Shown: positions 8,163-17,934, numbered from the stretch's first letter. The stretch: DNA of 24,092 nt from Chitinophagaceae bacterium UBA2791 (GCA_002352105.1 DEHV01000067.1:1-24092), one strand, 5' to 3'. Program-made: numbers and translations. The notes: generated from the sequence alone by a model not told the origin.

Positions 8163-9269
8163 ATGTATGATCAGCTAATTTTATTTTTAAACAGCCTGCC
8201 TCCTTTGATCGCCAACCTGATATGGGTTGCCGTTTCTATACTCATCGGTTTGTTTTTCAAGTGGATACTCTCGATAGCGGCCACCCGTTACGCTCAAAAA
8301 GGAGCCGACTTCTCCCTGACGCGAGCCATTGTTAAGCGCTTGGGGAAAGTGGTAAACTTTCTCCTTCCCTTGCTGGTACTGAATTTCAGCCTGCCGGCGC
8401 TAAGATTATCAGAAAAACAATACCTGTTCCTCGATAAAACAATCGGCATCCTCCTGATCATGGCTTTCTCAGGAATACTGATCGCCTGTATAAAAGTTGC
8501 CGAGGACTATGTGGGGCATGTCTATAATCTTAAAAAAAACAATAATCTTAAAGAGCGGAAGATAAGAACGCAATTGCATTTTATTCGCAATCTTTTAATA
8601 TCCGTTATCGTTATCGTGACTATCTGCGCCATCCTGCTGAGTTTTGAAAACATGCGGCGGATAGGAGCAGGTTTATTGACTGGAGTAGGCGTCGGGGGTA
8701 TTATTGTAGGATTTGCAGCGCAGAAATCTTTAGGCAATCTCCTGGCCGGCCTGCAGATCGCGTTTACGCAGCCCATAAGGATAGACGACGTACTGGTAGT
8801 GGAAGGCGAATGGGGACGGGTGGAAGAGATCACGCTCACTTACGTGGTAGTCGGCATCTGGGATCAACGCCGGCTTATTCTTCCCATTAATTATTTTATT
8901 GAAACCCCTTTCCAGAACTGGACCCGGAATAGCGCGGAGATATTGGGCGCATCCTTTATATATCTCGATTATACAGCTCCGTTAGATGATATCCGCGCTG
9001 AGTTTATAAGGCTGGTCAACCAGTCGGACCTGTGGGACAAAAGAGTAGCGGTCATGCAGGTGACCAATGTCACCCAACAGAACATTGAAATAAGAGCGTT
9101 GATCAGCGCGGAAAATTCCGGGAAAGCTTTTGAGCTCCGCTGTTTGCTTCGGGAAAAGCTCATCTCCTATGTCCAAAAGCATCACCCTTACTGCCTGCCT
9201 AAAACAAGGGCGGAGTTGACGGAAAGGCCGAAACAGAATCCGGTTCCAATCGGCCAGCCGGGATCTTAA
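8163..9269 (+). CDS. MscS-family mechanosensitive ion channel
   Basis: The 368-residue inner-membrane protein carries the MscS core. The pore-lining helix and start of the beta domain are recognisable at about 167-212: GAGLLTGVGVGGIIVGFAAQ with spaced Gly and Ala, then NLLAGLQIAFTQPIRIDD. Hydrophobic segments before it lie near 14-37, 60-80, 92-112 and 142-161, giving about five membrane helices against three in E. coli MscS (286 residues). The following region (VEGEWGRVEEITLTYVVV, then NYFIETPFQNWTR) is the usual beta domain, and the C-terminal part is the cytoplasmic cage. Such channels open under membrane tension and release solutes on osmotic downshift. Some larger relatives have other gating; the substrate preference cannot be read here. 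Confidence 0.92.
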   Translation: MYDQLILFLNSLPPLIANLIWVAVSILIGLFFKWILSIAATRYAQKGADFSLTRAIVKRLGKVVNFLLPLLVLNFSLPALRLSEKQYLFLDKTIGILLIMAFSGILIACIKVAEDYVGHVYNLKKNNNLKERKIRTQLHFIRNLLISVIVIVTICAILLSFENMRRIGAGLLTGVGVGGIIVGFAAQKSLGNLLAGLQIAFTQPIRIDDVLVVEGEWGRVEEITLTYVVVGIWDQRRLILPINYFIETPFQNWTRNSAEILGASFIYLDYTAPLDDIRAEFIRLVNQSDLWDKRVAVMQVTNVTQQNIEIRALISAENSGKAFELRCLLREKLISYVQKHHPYCLPKTRAELTERPKQNPVPIGQPGS

Positions 9270-9401
9270 GTCCATGTTACTAAGAAATCATGTTGACTAT
9301 TATTTACGCGCCACGATAAGATTACTCCAGGATCTTAAATTCGGATTGACCGGGGCTGGCGGTTAGCTTCATAAAACCAATAGGGATCAGTAGCGTTTCG
9401 C

Positions 9402-10388
9402 TCAGAACCGTAAGTTCCGGTTTACTTCCGGATTGACCGGGTAAGGAAGCGGCTCGCCCCTCAGGCCGGCAATAATATTTTCCGCGGCCATTCTCGTCAT
9501 CGCGCTGCGGGTTTCCTGGGTTGCAGAACCAATATGGGGAAGCGTTGCAACATTCGGCATCTGTAACAAAGGATTATCGCAGGCCATGGGTTCGGGATTG
9601 GTTACGTCCAGCCCCGCTCCCCAGATCCATCCTTTCTGTAAGGCTTCTATCAGGTCTTCCTCATTATGCATTCCGCCTCTTGCCGTATTGATGAATATAG
9701 CGTTCCTTTTCATTTTTGCAAAAGTATCCTTATTAAACCGGCCCGCTGTTTCGGGAGTAAATACGGCATGCGCCGAAAGCACATCGCTCTGTTCAAGCAA
9801 TTCGCTGAAAGATACGCGCCTGGCATTAAATCTTGCTTCAGCCTCCTCATTACGGCTGCGGTTATGATAAATAACGGGCATATCATATGCCCCGGCGCAC
9901 CGCTTCGCCATTTCGAGTCCGATCTTTCCCAATCCGAATATCCCCAGCGTCTTACCTGTTAATTCAATACCCAGGTCTGCCGTAGGATCGAAAAAGCCCC
10001 ATTGACCGTTGAGGATACGCTTATGATGAAAAAATGCCTTGCGCGAAGCGGCCAGCATCAATAAAAAAGCGGTATCGGCAGTGGCGCCGCTTAATACGCC
10101 AGGAGTGTTGCCCACAGGAATATTTAACCTTGTAGCTTCCGCCACGTCTACATGATCGAAGCCTACCGAATGTAAGGCGATCACTTTCAGGTGAGCGCAG
10201 GCATTCAGGAATACGCGGTCGATTTTATTGGGTCCTGCGCTGAGTAAACCATTGCAATCCCGGCAATGCCGGATCAATTCCTCTCCTGAAAGATCCCTTT
10301 TCTCCTGCCATTGAATAACTTCTATTCCCGCATCCTCCATCATTTTAATTCCATGCGCCGTGAGGGTCCGGTTTACAAATACTTTCAT
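9402..10388 (-). CDS. D-isomer specific 2-hydroxyacid dehydrogenase (GhrB-like)
   Basis: The 328-residue enzyme belongs to the D-2-hydroxyacid dehydrogenase family, which reduces 2-keto acids such as glyoxylate, hydroxypyruvate or 2-ketogluconate to D-hydroxy acids. The NAD(P)-binding motif is GLGKIG (152-157). The catalytic set is present: Arg237 in FINTARGG, Glu266 in NPEP and His285 in LPHIGSAT. The residues after the second strand are NRSRN (176-180), basic rather than acidic, which suggests preference for NADP(H). The N-terminal substrate domain contains HSVGFDHVD (73-81). Length and motifs are close to E. coli GhrB (324 residues), but the true substrate cannot be fixed by sequence alone. 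It points toward the MscS-type gene, with a 132-bp convergent gap in which I see no clear terminator. Confidence 0.92.
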   Translation of the reverse strand: MKVFVNRTLTAHGIKMMEDAGIEVIQWQEKRDLSGEELIRHCRDCNGLLSAGPNKIDRVFLNACAHLKVIALHSVGFDHVDVAEATRLNIPVGNTPGVLSGATADTAFLLMLAASRKAFFHHKRILNGQWGFFDPTADLGIELTGKTLGIFGLGKIGLEMAKRCAGAYDMPVIYHNRSRNEEAEARFNARRVSFSELLEQSDVLSAHAVFTPETAGRFNKDTFAKMKRNAIFINTARGGMHNEEDLIEALQKGWIWGAGLDVTNPEPMACDNPLLQMPNVATLPHIGSATQETRSAMTRMAAENIIAGLRGEPLPYPVNPEVNRNLRF

Positions 10389-10591
10389 ACGACTATCTTG
10401 AGTTTCATTAACCGCATAAGGTTCGCCATCTAATCTTTCAAGATAAAGAAAAAGGACAATACAGGAATATTATTTATCCTTATAAACTGTCTGTTAATCA
10501 TTTATACTCTTTAAAAGACGCCAGGTTCCCGAAATATATTTTATTTATATTTTTTATAATAGTTTGCAAGCCGGAATAAACCAAATTCCTT

Positions 10592-11191
10592 TTGGCTGGA
10601 GAAAACCCATATAATGAAAAAGAACTGCTTTTGAGAATATCAAAAGGCGATGAAGCGGCCTTTACTTTGATCTTCAGGCAGTACCAGGGAAAACTGTATT
10701 CAGTCGCCCTGGACATCACGCATTCTTCTGAAACTGCGGAAGAAATTATCCAGGATGTCTTTTTGAAAATATGGCTAAGGAAGAAGGAATTGATTGAAGT
10801 AGAGTCATTCAGCGGCTATCTTTTTATTGTGATGCGTAACCTGGCTTTAGACTGGCTTGTCAAACAGGCCAGGAGACAAAAAATATTCGATCAAATTTCA
10901 TCAGAAAAAGCGACAGCGCAACCTTCCGCGGAAGCGTTTTTAAATCAGAAAGAGTTTAATGATCTATTGCAAAAAGGCATGGATCAACTTCCTCGCCAAC
11001 AGCAGGAAGTCTTTCGTTTAATGCGACAGGAAGGGCTCAGTCGCCAGGAAACCGCCCAAACCTTAAATATTGATCCCAATACGGTGAAGACCCATATGTC
11101 CCGGGCATTAAAGTCGCTCAGAGCCTGGTATATCGCTCAGGGAGAAACGCTTATAATCATCGGGCTATTATTTCCTGAAATATTTTTTTAA
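10592..11191 (+). CDS. ECF-type RNA polymerase sigma factor
   Basis: The 199-residue protein has sigma region 2 at about 25-95 (FRQYQGKLYSVALDITHSSE, then AEEIIQDVFLKIWLRK) and region 4 at about 125-180 (LPRQQQEVFRLMRQEGLSR, then ETAQTLNIDPNTVKTHMSRA). It directs RNA polymerase to promoters when released by its anti-sigma factor. The C-terminus is a short hydrophobic tail (LIIIGLLFPEIFF), as in many sigma factors of SusCD loci. The start is a TTG at 10592: an in-frame stop lies five codons upstream and there is no in-frame ATG until about residue 80, inside region 2. The rare start may limit synthesis. The FecR-type anti-sigma gene follows after 63 bp. Confidence 0.93.
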   Translation: MAGENPYNEKELLLRISKGDEAAFTLIFRQYQGKLYSVALDITHSSETAEEIIQDVFLKIWLRKKELIEVESFSGYLFIVMRNLALDWLVKQARRQKIFDQISSEKATAQPSAEAFLNQKEFNDLLQKGMDQLPRQQQEVFRLMRQEGLSRQETAQTLNIDPNTVKTHMSRALKSLRAWYIAQGETLIIIGLLFPEIFF

Positions 11192-11254
11192 CGATGTCAC
11201 CCTTAGGTTTTTCCAATACAGTCTTTAGGTAGGCGACCTTTAACCATTTACATT

Positions 11255-12589
11255 ATGAAAGAAGAAAGGTTCAGGCATTTGTTTTATTTATATGCCCAAA
11301 GAGAAGCTTCTGCAAATGAAGAAGAAGAGTTCCTGCAACTTGTGGGCGATCCTTCTAATAAAAAATTATTAAAAGAATTGCTCGATGAATACATCCTTCA
11401 AAAGAAGGAAGAAACAAGAATCGGCGCCGAGGAGACTTTTGATATTCTCCAGGCAATTTTCCAGGTTGGCAAAAAATCAAACGAAGCGAAATCAAACGAG
11501 GCGCTCATTTCAACTGATTTTAGTTCTGCGGGCAGTACGGAGCCGCAGGTTATCCCAACCGCTGCCCCTGAATTTTCCGGGGATACTCCTATGCATAAGA
11601 GTGCAGGGCGACGGGCATATCTCCTAAAAACGGCATGGTTCCGATATGCAGCCGCCATCCTGCTTGTTTTAGGCGCTGCCGCTTATCTATATCTGCGCCA
11701 TCAACAGCAATACGAAGTAGCGGCTACTACCGGCGCTCCCTTTCCCACGGCAAACGACCTGGCGCCCGGAGGCAACAAAGCGATCCTTACTCTTGCCGAT
11801 GGTTCTACCATTGTGCTGGACAGCGCGGCCCAGGGCCCTATTGCACAACAAGAAGGGATAAAGCTGATCAAAACAGCAGAGGGACTCCTGGAATACGAAA
11901 GGGTCCAAGGAAAAAAAATTACTGATGCAACGATCTCCTATAACACGATACGCACGCCAAGAGGCGGCCAGTACCAGTTAAGGCTACCCGACGGAACAAG
12001 AGTATGGCTGAACGCTGCCTCCTCTATATCCTACCCGACTTTTTTTTCTGAAAAAGAGCGCACCGTAAAAATCAGCGGCGAAGTATTCTTCGATGTGGCG
12101 AAAGATAAAGCAAGGCCTTTTCATGTTGAGGCCAATACCGCCAGGATCGACGTGTTGGGAACGGAATTTAATATCAATGCCTATGAGGACGAAACGACGA
12201 TAAAAACCACATTGCTGGAAGGAAGCCTGCAGGTCGCCTCCTATGCTGAAGGAAACACAGAAATGAAAATGAAGCGGCAGCTAAAACCCGGCCAACAGGC
12301 GCGAGCCGGAAAGGATGGCGCAATGCTGGTCGCGGAAGACATCGATACCGAGGCGGTCATCGCCTGGAAAAACGGGTATTTTTCATTTGACAATACAGAC
12401 CTTACTACGCTGATGAGACAGATATCGCGCTGGTATGATGTGGATATAGAATATGCCGGAAAAGTTCCTACCCGTAAGTTCGGCGGAGAGATCTCCCGTA
12501 ACAGCAACTTACTTCAGACGCTGAAAATATTGTCAGAAAGTAAGATTTTTTTCAGGATCGAAGGTAAAAAGATCATTGTGCTGCCCTGA
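11255..12589 (+). CDS. FecR-family anti-sigma factor
   Basis: This is a 444-residue inner-membrane regulator. A cytoplasmic N-terminal part (about 1-127) should bind the ECF sigma factor. One membrane helix lies at about 129-147 (FRYAAAILLVLGAAAYLYL). The periplasmic FecR domain runs from about 232 (TIRTPRGGQYQLRLPDGTRV, WLNAASSISYPTFF) to 330. The C-terminal DUF4974 domain, about 372-442, begins YFSFDNTDLTTLMRQISRWY and includes LLQTLKILSES. In this family a substrate-loaded SusC signals through its STN domain to the periplasmic part, freeing the sigma factor. The position directly between the sigma gene and a SusC with an STN domain fits that scheme. Residues 75-85 contain a small internal duplication (SNEAKSNEA). 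Confidence 0.95.
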   Translation: MKEERFRHLFYLYAQREASANEEEEFLQLVGDPSNKKLLKELLDEYILQKKEETRIGAEETFDILQAIFQVGKKSNEAKSNEALISTDFSSAGSTEPQVIPTAAPEFSGDTPMHKSAGRRAYLLKTAWFRYAAAILLVLGAAAYLYLRHQQQYEVAATTGAPFPTANDLAPGGNKAILTLADGSTIVLDSAAQGPIAQQEGIKLIKTAEGLLEYERVQGKKITDATISYNTIRTPRGGQYQLRLPDGTRVWLNAASSISYPTFFSEKERTVKISGEVFFDVAKDKARPFHVEANTARIDVLGTEFNINAYEDETTIKTTLLEGSLQVASYAEGNTEMKMKRQLKPGQQARAGKDGAMLVAEDIDTEAVIAWKNGYFSFDNTDLTTLMRQISRWYDVDIEYAGKVPTRKFGGEISRNSNLLQTLKILSESKIFFRIEGKKIIVLP

Positions 12590-12629
12590 CAGGCGGTATT
12601 AATATAAAAGGCTGAACAAGCAAAAGAAA

Positions 12630-12656
12630 GCCGCTCTGAAGTGAGGTCAGAGCGGC
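12630..12656 (+). terminator. Strong GC-rich hairpin between the anti-sigma and susC genes
   Basis: A perfect 10-bp stem, GCCGCTCTGA with TCAGAGCGGC, encloses a 7-nt loop. It lies 41 bp after the anti-sigma stop and 72 bp before the SusC ATG. No T-run follows on the plus strand, so it may be a partial terminator, an RNA-processing or stability element, or an attenuator separating regulator from transporter expression. Confidence 0.5.
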
Positions 12657-12728
12657 GCCATATCGGCAATTCGGGCTTGTTCACATTTGTTGTCACAACT
12701 GCTTTTTAACCCAAATTTTTACAAAAGT

Positions 12729-15700
12729 ATGCAAAAAAAAATTTGCAGCCCATGGCATTTAAGCCATAAGGCCCCAACCAAAACGCTGCCGTTGAGATCG
12801 ATCCCCCCGTTTCCGGCCAGGTTCAATCGCTTCAGCAGAACAAAAATCTTATTAGCGATGAATCTTACAGCTATTTTCCTTCTGGCCGTCTGCCTGCAGA
12901 CGCTAGGCAATGTCTCGGCGCAGGAGGTAACGCTCTATGAGAGGAACGCCTCTCTTCAAAAGATTTTTAAGGTTATTAAAAAACAAACGGGCATCGCTTT
13001 CTTTTTCGATGAATCCCTATTAAAGAATGCTGAAAAAGTAACCATCAATGTTAAAGGGGCAGAACTTTCCAAAGCGCTGGATATCTGCCTGAAAGGCCAG
13101 GACCTTACCTACTCCACTATCGGCAATACCGTGGTCATTAAGAAAAAGGAATACCCCGCTGAAGCATTGCGGAACAACTTCGAAACCCCCGTGGATATCA
13201 GAATCTCCGGCAAGGTGATCAATGAAGAGGATAATACGCCCCTGGAAGGCGCTTCTGTAATCGTCGAAGGCGAAACCAAGGGCGTTGTTACCGATATGAA
13301 TGGCAATTATTCTATTAACGTGCCCTCCCAAAATGCGACCCTGGTATTTTCTTTTACCGGATTCGTATCACAGAAAGTAAAAATCGCCGCCCAGCAAACC
13401 ATTAATGTTTCTCTTGTGAGAGAAGACAATAAGCTTGCTGAAATTGTCGTCACGGCAATGGGCGTGGAAAGACAGAAAAAGTCGCTTGGATTTTCGGCCA
13501 CGGTGGTGAATGCCGAACCGATGGCTGAAACACGGGAAACCAATATTATCAATTCGCTGAAAGGAAGGGTAGCCGGCGTGCATATCAACCAGGGAGCCGG
13601 CGGCGCGGGAAGCGCTTCCTATGTGGCGATACGCGGCATCCATTCCTTTAATACCGCCAAGAACCAACCGCTGTATGTGGTGGATGGCGTTCCCATACTG
13701 AATGAGAGCAGCGTCAGGGAAACAGGAGGATCACAATTTGATTTCGGCGACGGCGTCAGCAATATCAATCCCGACGACGTTGAATCGATGACCGTATTAA
13801 AAGGGCCCAACGCTTCTTCCCTGTTTGGATCAAGAGGCGCCAATGGCGTTATCCTGATCACCACCAAAAAAGGAAAAGCCGGAAAAGGCGTGAAGGTTGC
13901 CTTTAACTCCAATGCTACATTTGAAAAGCCTAATTCCATTCCAAAGTTCCAGAGGGTCTGGGGCGGAGGATATGAAGATGGTTATGCTGAATTGGAGGAA
14001 TCGACGGCGCCTGACGGTTCGACAGCCTGGAAATGGCCTAACTGGCTTATCGACAACTGGGGAGGAAAGCTGGACGGCCGCCCGATCATCTTCCAGGATA
14101 TGCCAGGCGAGGATCCTATCCCCTATACAGCCATCGGAGATAAGGAATTAATGAAGTTTTTTAATACCGGTAAAACATTTACCAACTCCCTGACGCTTTC
14201 GGGTGGCAATGACGCCAGCACTTACCGCGTTTCCGCTTCCAACCTTGAAAACAATGGAATTACGCCTAATTCAACATTGAAAAGGAAGACCATTGACGTC
14301 AGGATCAATTCAAATATAGGCTCCAGGGTATCCGTGGCGGCAAAGGCGAATTACATCAATCAGTCGGGGAAAAACCGGCCCAGCGTCGGCGGCAGCTTCC
14401 TTGATGCAACAACAAATCTCCAGCTCACTCCTGTGTTTATTCCTTTGGACTTTATGAAAAAGTACAGGAATGACAATGGATCGATACGGAATTTCCGCAC
14501 ACTGCCTGTAAACCCTTACTGGGTGGTGAACGAGGTTAAAACAGACGATGCAAGAGACCGGCTTATGGGGTTTGTTTCTGCAGACTATAAAATCCTTAAC
14601 TGGCTGAAATTAATGGGAAGGACGGGCATCGACTACTATACGGACAACAGGGTCATCACGGTTCCGGATAGAAACCCGGTATCGGGCTATCAGAACGGAT
14701 ATGTAAGAAATGAAGCGGCCTCCACAAGAGAAAGCAATACGGATTTCCTGTTAAGCGCCGACGGTAAAATAAACAAAACGCTTAACGGATCGTTTTCCGT
14801 AGGCGGCAATCATAGGATATTCAATTATCAATCTGTACAGCAGATAGGAAGAAACAGGGATATTGAAAACCTCTGGATCATCGAGAACATGAAAAGTATT
14901 GAGTCTGCAAAATACAGCAGCGCCAAAAAAGTCAATTCGCTCTATTTTGCCGGTCAACTGGCCTACAATAATTACTTATTTTTAGACGTGACCGGAAGAA
15001 ACGACTGGTCTTCTACATTGGGCAGAAATAATTATTCCTTTTTCTATCCCTCTGTTAGTTCGAGCTTTGTTTTTACGGATCTCGACGCCTTTCGCGCTTC
15101 ATTCCTGTCTTATGGAAAACTAAGGCTGTCCTATGGGCAGGCAGGTAATGACGCCGATCCCTATTTAACAAAAGGAGGCTATTTCCTGGGTTCCATTCCT
15201 TATGTCGGAGGCCAGAGGATGATGGGTATCTCCAGCAGCATTCCGCTGGGAGATCTTAAAAATGAACTGACTTCTTCCTTTGAAGCGGGAACAGAATTAA
15301 AACTCTGGAATGACAGGCTGGGAATTGACCTGACCTACTATGATGCAACAACAGAAAACCAGATCATGCAGGTGAGGCTTCCGGTGTCGACTGGCTATTC
15401 TACCAAACTGATCAATGCAGGAGCCATCAGGAACCGGGGGCTTGAATTGTTATTATCAGGTTCTATCGTCAAAAACAGCGCATTTTCATGGGATGCCTCT
15501 ATTAACCTTTCAAAAAACAAATCGACTGTAACCAGGCTGACGGATAACGTTAAGGAATTTACGCTATTCAGCGCCGGCGCGAACATTGTTGTTCAGGAAG
15601 GACAGCCTTTTGGGAACATTATGGGCAGCGTATTCAAAAGAAGCCCCGATGGAAGAATAGTGGTGGATGCAGATGGAAATTACCAGACCTCCGGCACAGT

Positions 15701-16259
15701 CGAGGTCCTGGGCAATATACAACCAGACATGCTCGGAGGCCTGACCAATTCTTTTTCTTACAAAGGTTTCGAACTTAGGGCATTGATCGATGCGCGAATA
15801 GGAGGAGAAGTGTATTCCCGGAGCAAGCAGGACCAGTGGCAGAAGGGAACCGGCGTAGGGACCGCCGATCCCGGCAATTTTATCGTAGATGGCGTTATCG
15901 AACAAGACGACCATAGTTATATAGAAAACACCATCAAGATAACCAGAATGGCCATGTTCGCCACCCGCGGATGGAATAATATGGGAGAGGAATTTGTGCT
16001 GGACGCTACAACCATAAGTTTACGCGAAGTAAGCCTCGCATGGGGCATTAAACCCCGCTTCCTGAAAAATGCAGTGAAGAGCATAAAAATTTCTTTGGTT
16101 GGAAGGAACCTCGCCTTTCTTTACAGAACGAAGGAGTTTGCGGATATGGGCATTTCAGCAGAATCCAGTTTCGCGCCGACTTCAGCAGCACAAGGGTTCG
16201 AGGCCCGTAGTTTACCAATTACCAGGAGCCTGGGCCTGAACCTGAATCTAACCTTCTAA
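12729..16259 (+). CDS. susC: SusC/RagA-family TonB-dependent outer-membrane transporter with STN domain
   Basis: From the ATG at 12729 the protein has 1176 residues. A TTG 14 codons upstream is possible but adds nothing recognisable. A long leader precedes the signal peptide (MNLTAIFLLAVCLQTLGNVSAQ, about 44-65). The STN domain (about 66-137; LQKIFKVIKKQTGIAFFFDE) is the part that signals to FecR-type anti-sigma factors. The carboxypeptidase-regulatory-like domain is at about 158-230 (ISGKVINEEDNTPLEGASV). A TonB-box-like IVVTAMG lies at 239-245 and the plug at about 250-370 (NIINSLKGRVAGVHI, PLYVVDGVPI). The rest forms the 22-strand barrel and ends with aromatic Phe (LGLNLNLTF). It works with SusD to import glycans or related ligands. 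Stop to SusD start is 26 bp, so they are co-transcribed. Confidence 0.95.
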   Translation: MQKKICSPWHLSHKAPTKTLPLRSIPPFPARFNRFSRTKILLAMNLTAIFLLAVCLQTLGNVSAQEVTLYERNASLQKIFKVIKKQTGIAFFFDESLLKNAEKVTINVKGAELSKALDICLKGQDLTYSTIGNTVVIKKKEYPAEALRNNFETPVDIRISGKVINEEDNTPLEGASVIVEGETKGVVTDMNGNYSINVPSQNATLVFSFTGFVSQKVKIAAQQTINVSLVREDNKLAEIVVTAMGVERQKKSLGFSATVVNAEPMAETRETNIINSLKGRVAGVHINQGAGGAGSASYVAIRGIHSFNTAKNQPLYVVDGVPILNESSVRETGGSQFDFGDGVSNINPDDVESMTVLKGPNASSLFGSRGANGVILITTKKGKAGKGVKVAFNSNATFEKPNSIPKFQRVWGGGYEDGYAELEESTAPDGSTAWKWPNWLIDNWGGKLDGRPIIFQDMPGEDPIPYTAIGDKELMKFFNTGKTFTNSLTLSGGNDASTYRVSASNLENNGITPNSTLKRKTIDVRINSNIGSRVSVAAKANYINQSGKNRPSVGGSFLDATTNLQLTPVFIPLDFMKKYRNDNGSIRNFRTLPVNPYWVVNEVKTDDARDRLMGFVSADYKILNWLKLMGRTGIDYYTDNRVITVPDRNPVSGYQNGYVRNEAASTRESNTDFLLSADGKINKTLNGSFSVGGNHRIFNYQSVQQIGRNRDIENLWIIENMKSIESAKYSSAKKVNSLYFAGQLAYNNYLFLDVTGRNDWSSTLGRNNYSFFYPSVSSSFVFTDLDAFRASFLSYGKLRLSYGQAGNDADPYLTKGGYFLGSIPYVGGQRMMGISSSIPLGDLKNELTSSFEAGTELKLWNDRLGIDLTYYDATTENQIMQVRLPVSTGYSTKLINAGAIRNRGLELLLSGSIVKNSAFSWDASINLSKNKSTVTRLTDNVKEFTLFSAGANIVVQEGQPFGNIMGSVFKRSPDGRIVVDADGNYQTSGTVEVLGNIQPDMLGGLTNSFSYKGFELRALIDARIGGEVYSRSKQDQWQKGTGVGTADPGNFIVDGVIEQDDHSYIENTIKITRMAMFATRGWNNMGEEFVLDATTISLREVSLAWGIKPRFLKNAVKSIKISLVGRNLAFLYRTKEFADMGISAESSFAPTSAAQGFEARSLPITRSLGLNLNLTF

Positions 16260-16285
16260 TTATTACTCATCTCAAAATTATTTAT

Positions 16286-17809
16286 ATGAATTTTCTATTT
16301 GACCCGGGAAAAAAGATCATCGCTTCGGTTATGGTCGTCTGCCTGCTGTTTGTTGGTTGCACAAAAGATTTTGACGCCATCAATACAGACCCCAGGTTGG
16401 TGACAGCCAAGGTAGCCAATCCATTATTGATTTTTACAAAGGTACAGAAGGAATCCGTATTCAACTTAATGGGCCTTGACGGACGCCTGGAAGTTTATTC
16501 AGGTTACACCGGCAATGGCGCATTGGGGAATATCCTTGCCAAAGGTCCATGGGACGCGCCTTTCGGCGGTTTTTATACCAATTATATCATTAATATTTCT
16601 GAAGTGATCCGGTTGTCGGAGGGAGATCCTTCGCTGACCAGCCTGAATACTTTTGCCAGAATATGGAAAGTATGGCTGTTCAGCAGGCTAACCGATCTTT
16701 ATGGAGATATTCCTTATTTTGACGCGGCAAAAGGAGTCGATGAAGCGGTTGTTCTACCCCGATATGACACACAGAAAGATATCTATGAAGATCTCTTTAA
16801 AGAACTCAAGGAATCCGTAGCCGTATTAAAGGCCGATAATGGAACACAGAAGGCGATCGGTACGCAGGATCTTATTTATGGCGGAAATACAGAAGCATGG
16901 ATCAGGTTTGCCAACTCGCTTCGCTTTCGGCTGGCCATGAGGGTTCGTTACGTAGATCCCGCGCTGGCATCGTCGAACATCAACGACGTGATCGGCGATC
17001 TGCTGATCGTAGAAAATACGCAGAATGCCAAGCTCATTGCCGGCGACGCCGCCCATGTGAGCCAGGAAAATAAAAACCCCTATTACAATAGTATACCAGG
17101 AGGCGCAAAAGAGTTCCGATGGGCATCTTTCACTATGGTGGAAACCCTTACCAGCCTGAATGATCCCAGGATAGACATCTTTATTAAAAAGACTACCGCA
17201 GGCGATTATTTTGGGTTGTTCCTATCGCTTTCCACGCCGGAGAAAGAAGTTTTTAGCGGCAGGCCCCAATCTGAACTGGGAGAGATCATCTGGCGATCCG
17301 ATTTCACCTTTAAGATCATCAATACCTCGGAAGTATATTTCCTGAAAGCCGAAGCGGCTCTTAAAGGCATCATTACAGAAGATGCAAATGCTTTATATGT
17401 TGAAGGCATCAGGAAATCATTACAATATTATAATGTTCCCGAACCGGACATCATAGATTACCTCGCAAGCCCGGCAGGAACGCTGACAGGTACGGATGAG
17501 GAGAAGCTGGAACAGATCATCGTTCAGAAATGGCTCGCCAACTATTACCAGATCGATGAGGCTTATGCAGAGTTCAGAAGGACCGGCTATCCCAGGTTAT
17601 ATACGGGATCAGCCATCAGCGATACCGATGGAGAAATACCCAGAAGACTTCAATACCCGTTGAGCGAATTCAATTCCAATGGAGCAAACCTTGAGCAGGC
17701 CGCTCAAAGGTTGTCTAATGGCGACGCCTTAACCAGCAGGATCTGGTGGGATGCCAATCCCGGCGTTCCCAAACATCATCCGCAGCAGGGCGTTTTTCCT
17801 CCCCTGTAA
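16286..17809 (+). CDS. susD: SusD/RagB-family surface glycan-binding lipoprotein
   Basis: The 507-residue lipoprotein has lipobox LFVGC (Cys25) after a hydrophobic signal. It belongs to the SusD-like group, probably the SusD-like_2 branch. The helical region shows ARIWKVWLFSRLTDLYGDIP and NTEAWIRFANSLRFRLAMRV, and the C-terminal part shows FLKAEAALKG, IIVQKWLANYYQIDEAYAEF and RRLQYPLSE, all typical of that branch. SusD acts as the lid of the SusC channel at the cell surface and binds the ligand. The gene follows SusC by 26 bp. The ligand cannot be predicted from this family. A strong hairpin lies 126 bp downstream. Confidence 0.94.
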   Translation: MNFLFDPGKKIIASVMVVCLLFVGCTKDFDAINTDPRLVTAKVANPLLIFTKVQKESVFNLMGLDGRLEVYSGYTGNGALGNILAKGPWDAPFGGFYTNYIINISEVIRLSEGDPSLTSLNTFARIWKVWLFSRLTDLYGDIPYFDAAKGVDEAVVLPRYDTQKDIYEDLFKELKESVAVLKADNGTQKAIGTQDLIYGGNTEAWIRFANSLRFRLAMRVRYVDPALASSNINDVIGDLLIVENTQNAKLIAGDAAHVSQENKNPYYNSIPGGAKEFRWASFTMVETLTSLNDPRIDIFIKKTTAGDYFGLFLSLSTPEKEVFSGRPQSELGEIIWRSDFTFKIINTSEVYFLKAEAALKGIITEDANALYVEGIRKSLQYYNVPEPDIIDYLASPAGTLTGTDEEKLEQIIVQKWLANYYQIDEAYAEFRRTGYPRLYTGSAISDTDGEIPRRLQYPLSEFNSNGANLEQAAQRLSNGDALTSRIWWDANPGVPKHHPQQGVFPPL

Positions 17810-17934
17810 CCTGCAGGACGCCTTTCTGGTCCCGACGGGGCGACCAGCATGATCCCGAGGTTTCGATCATACTGATGGGAGAATTGCCTGTCGTCCTCAG
17901 GATCAGATGAATGTATCTTTTTAAAACAAGCCTG

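Noticed and set aside
12687..12728. TTG start 14 codons upstream for SusC
   Set aside because: The ATG at 12729 is a better start codon and the additional residues add no domain or signal feature.
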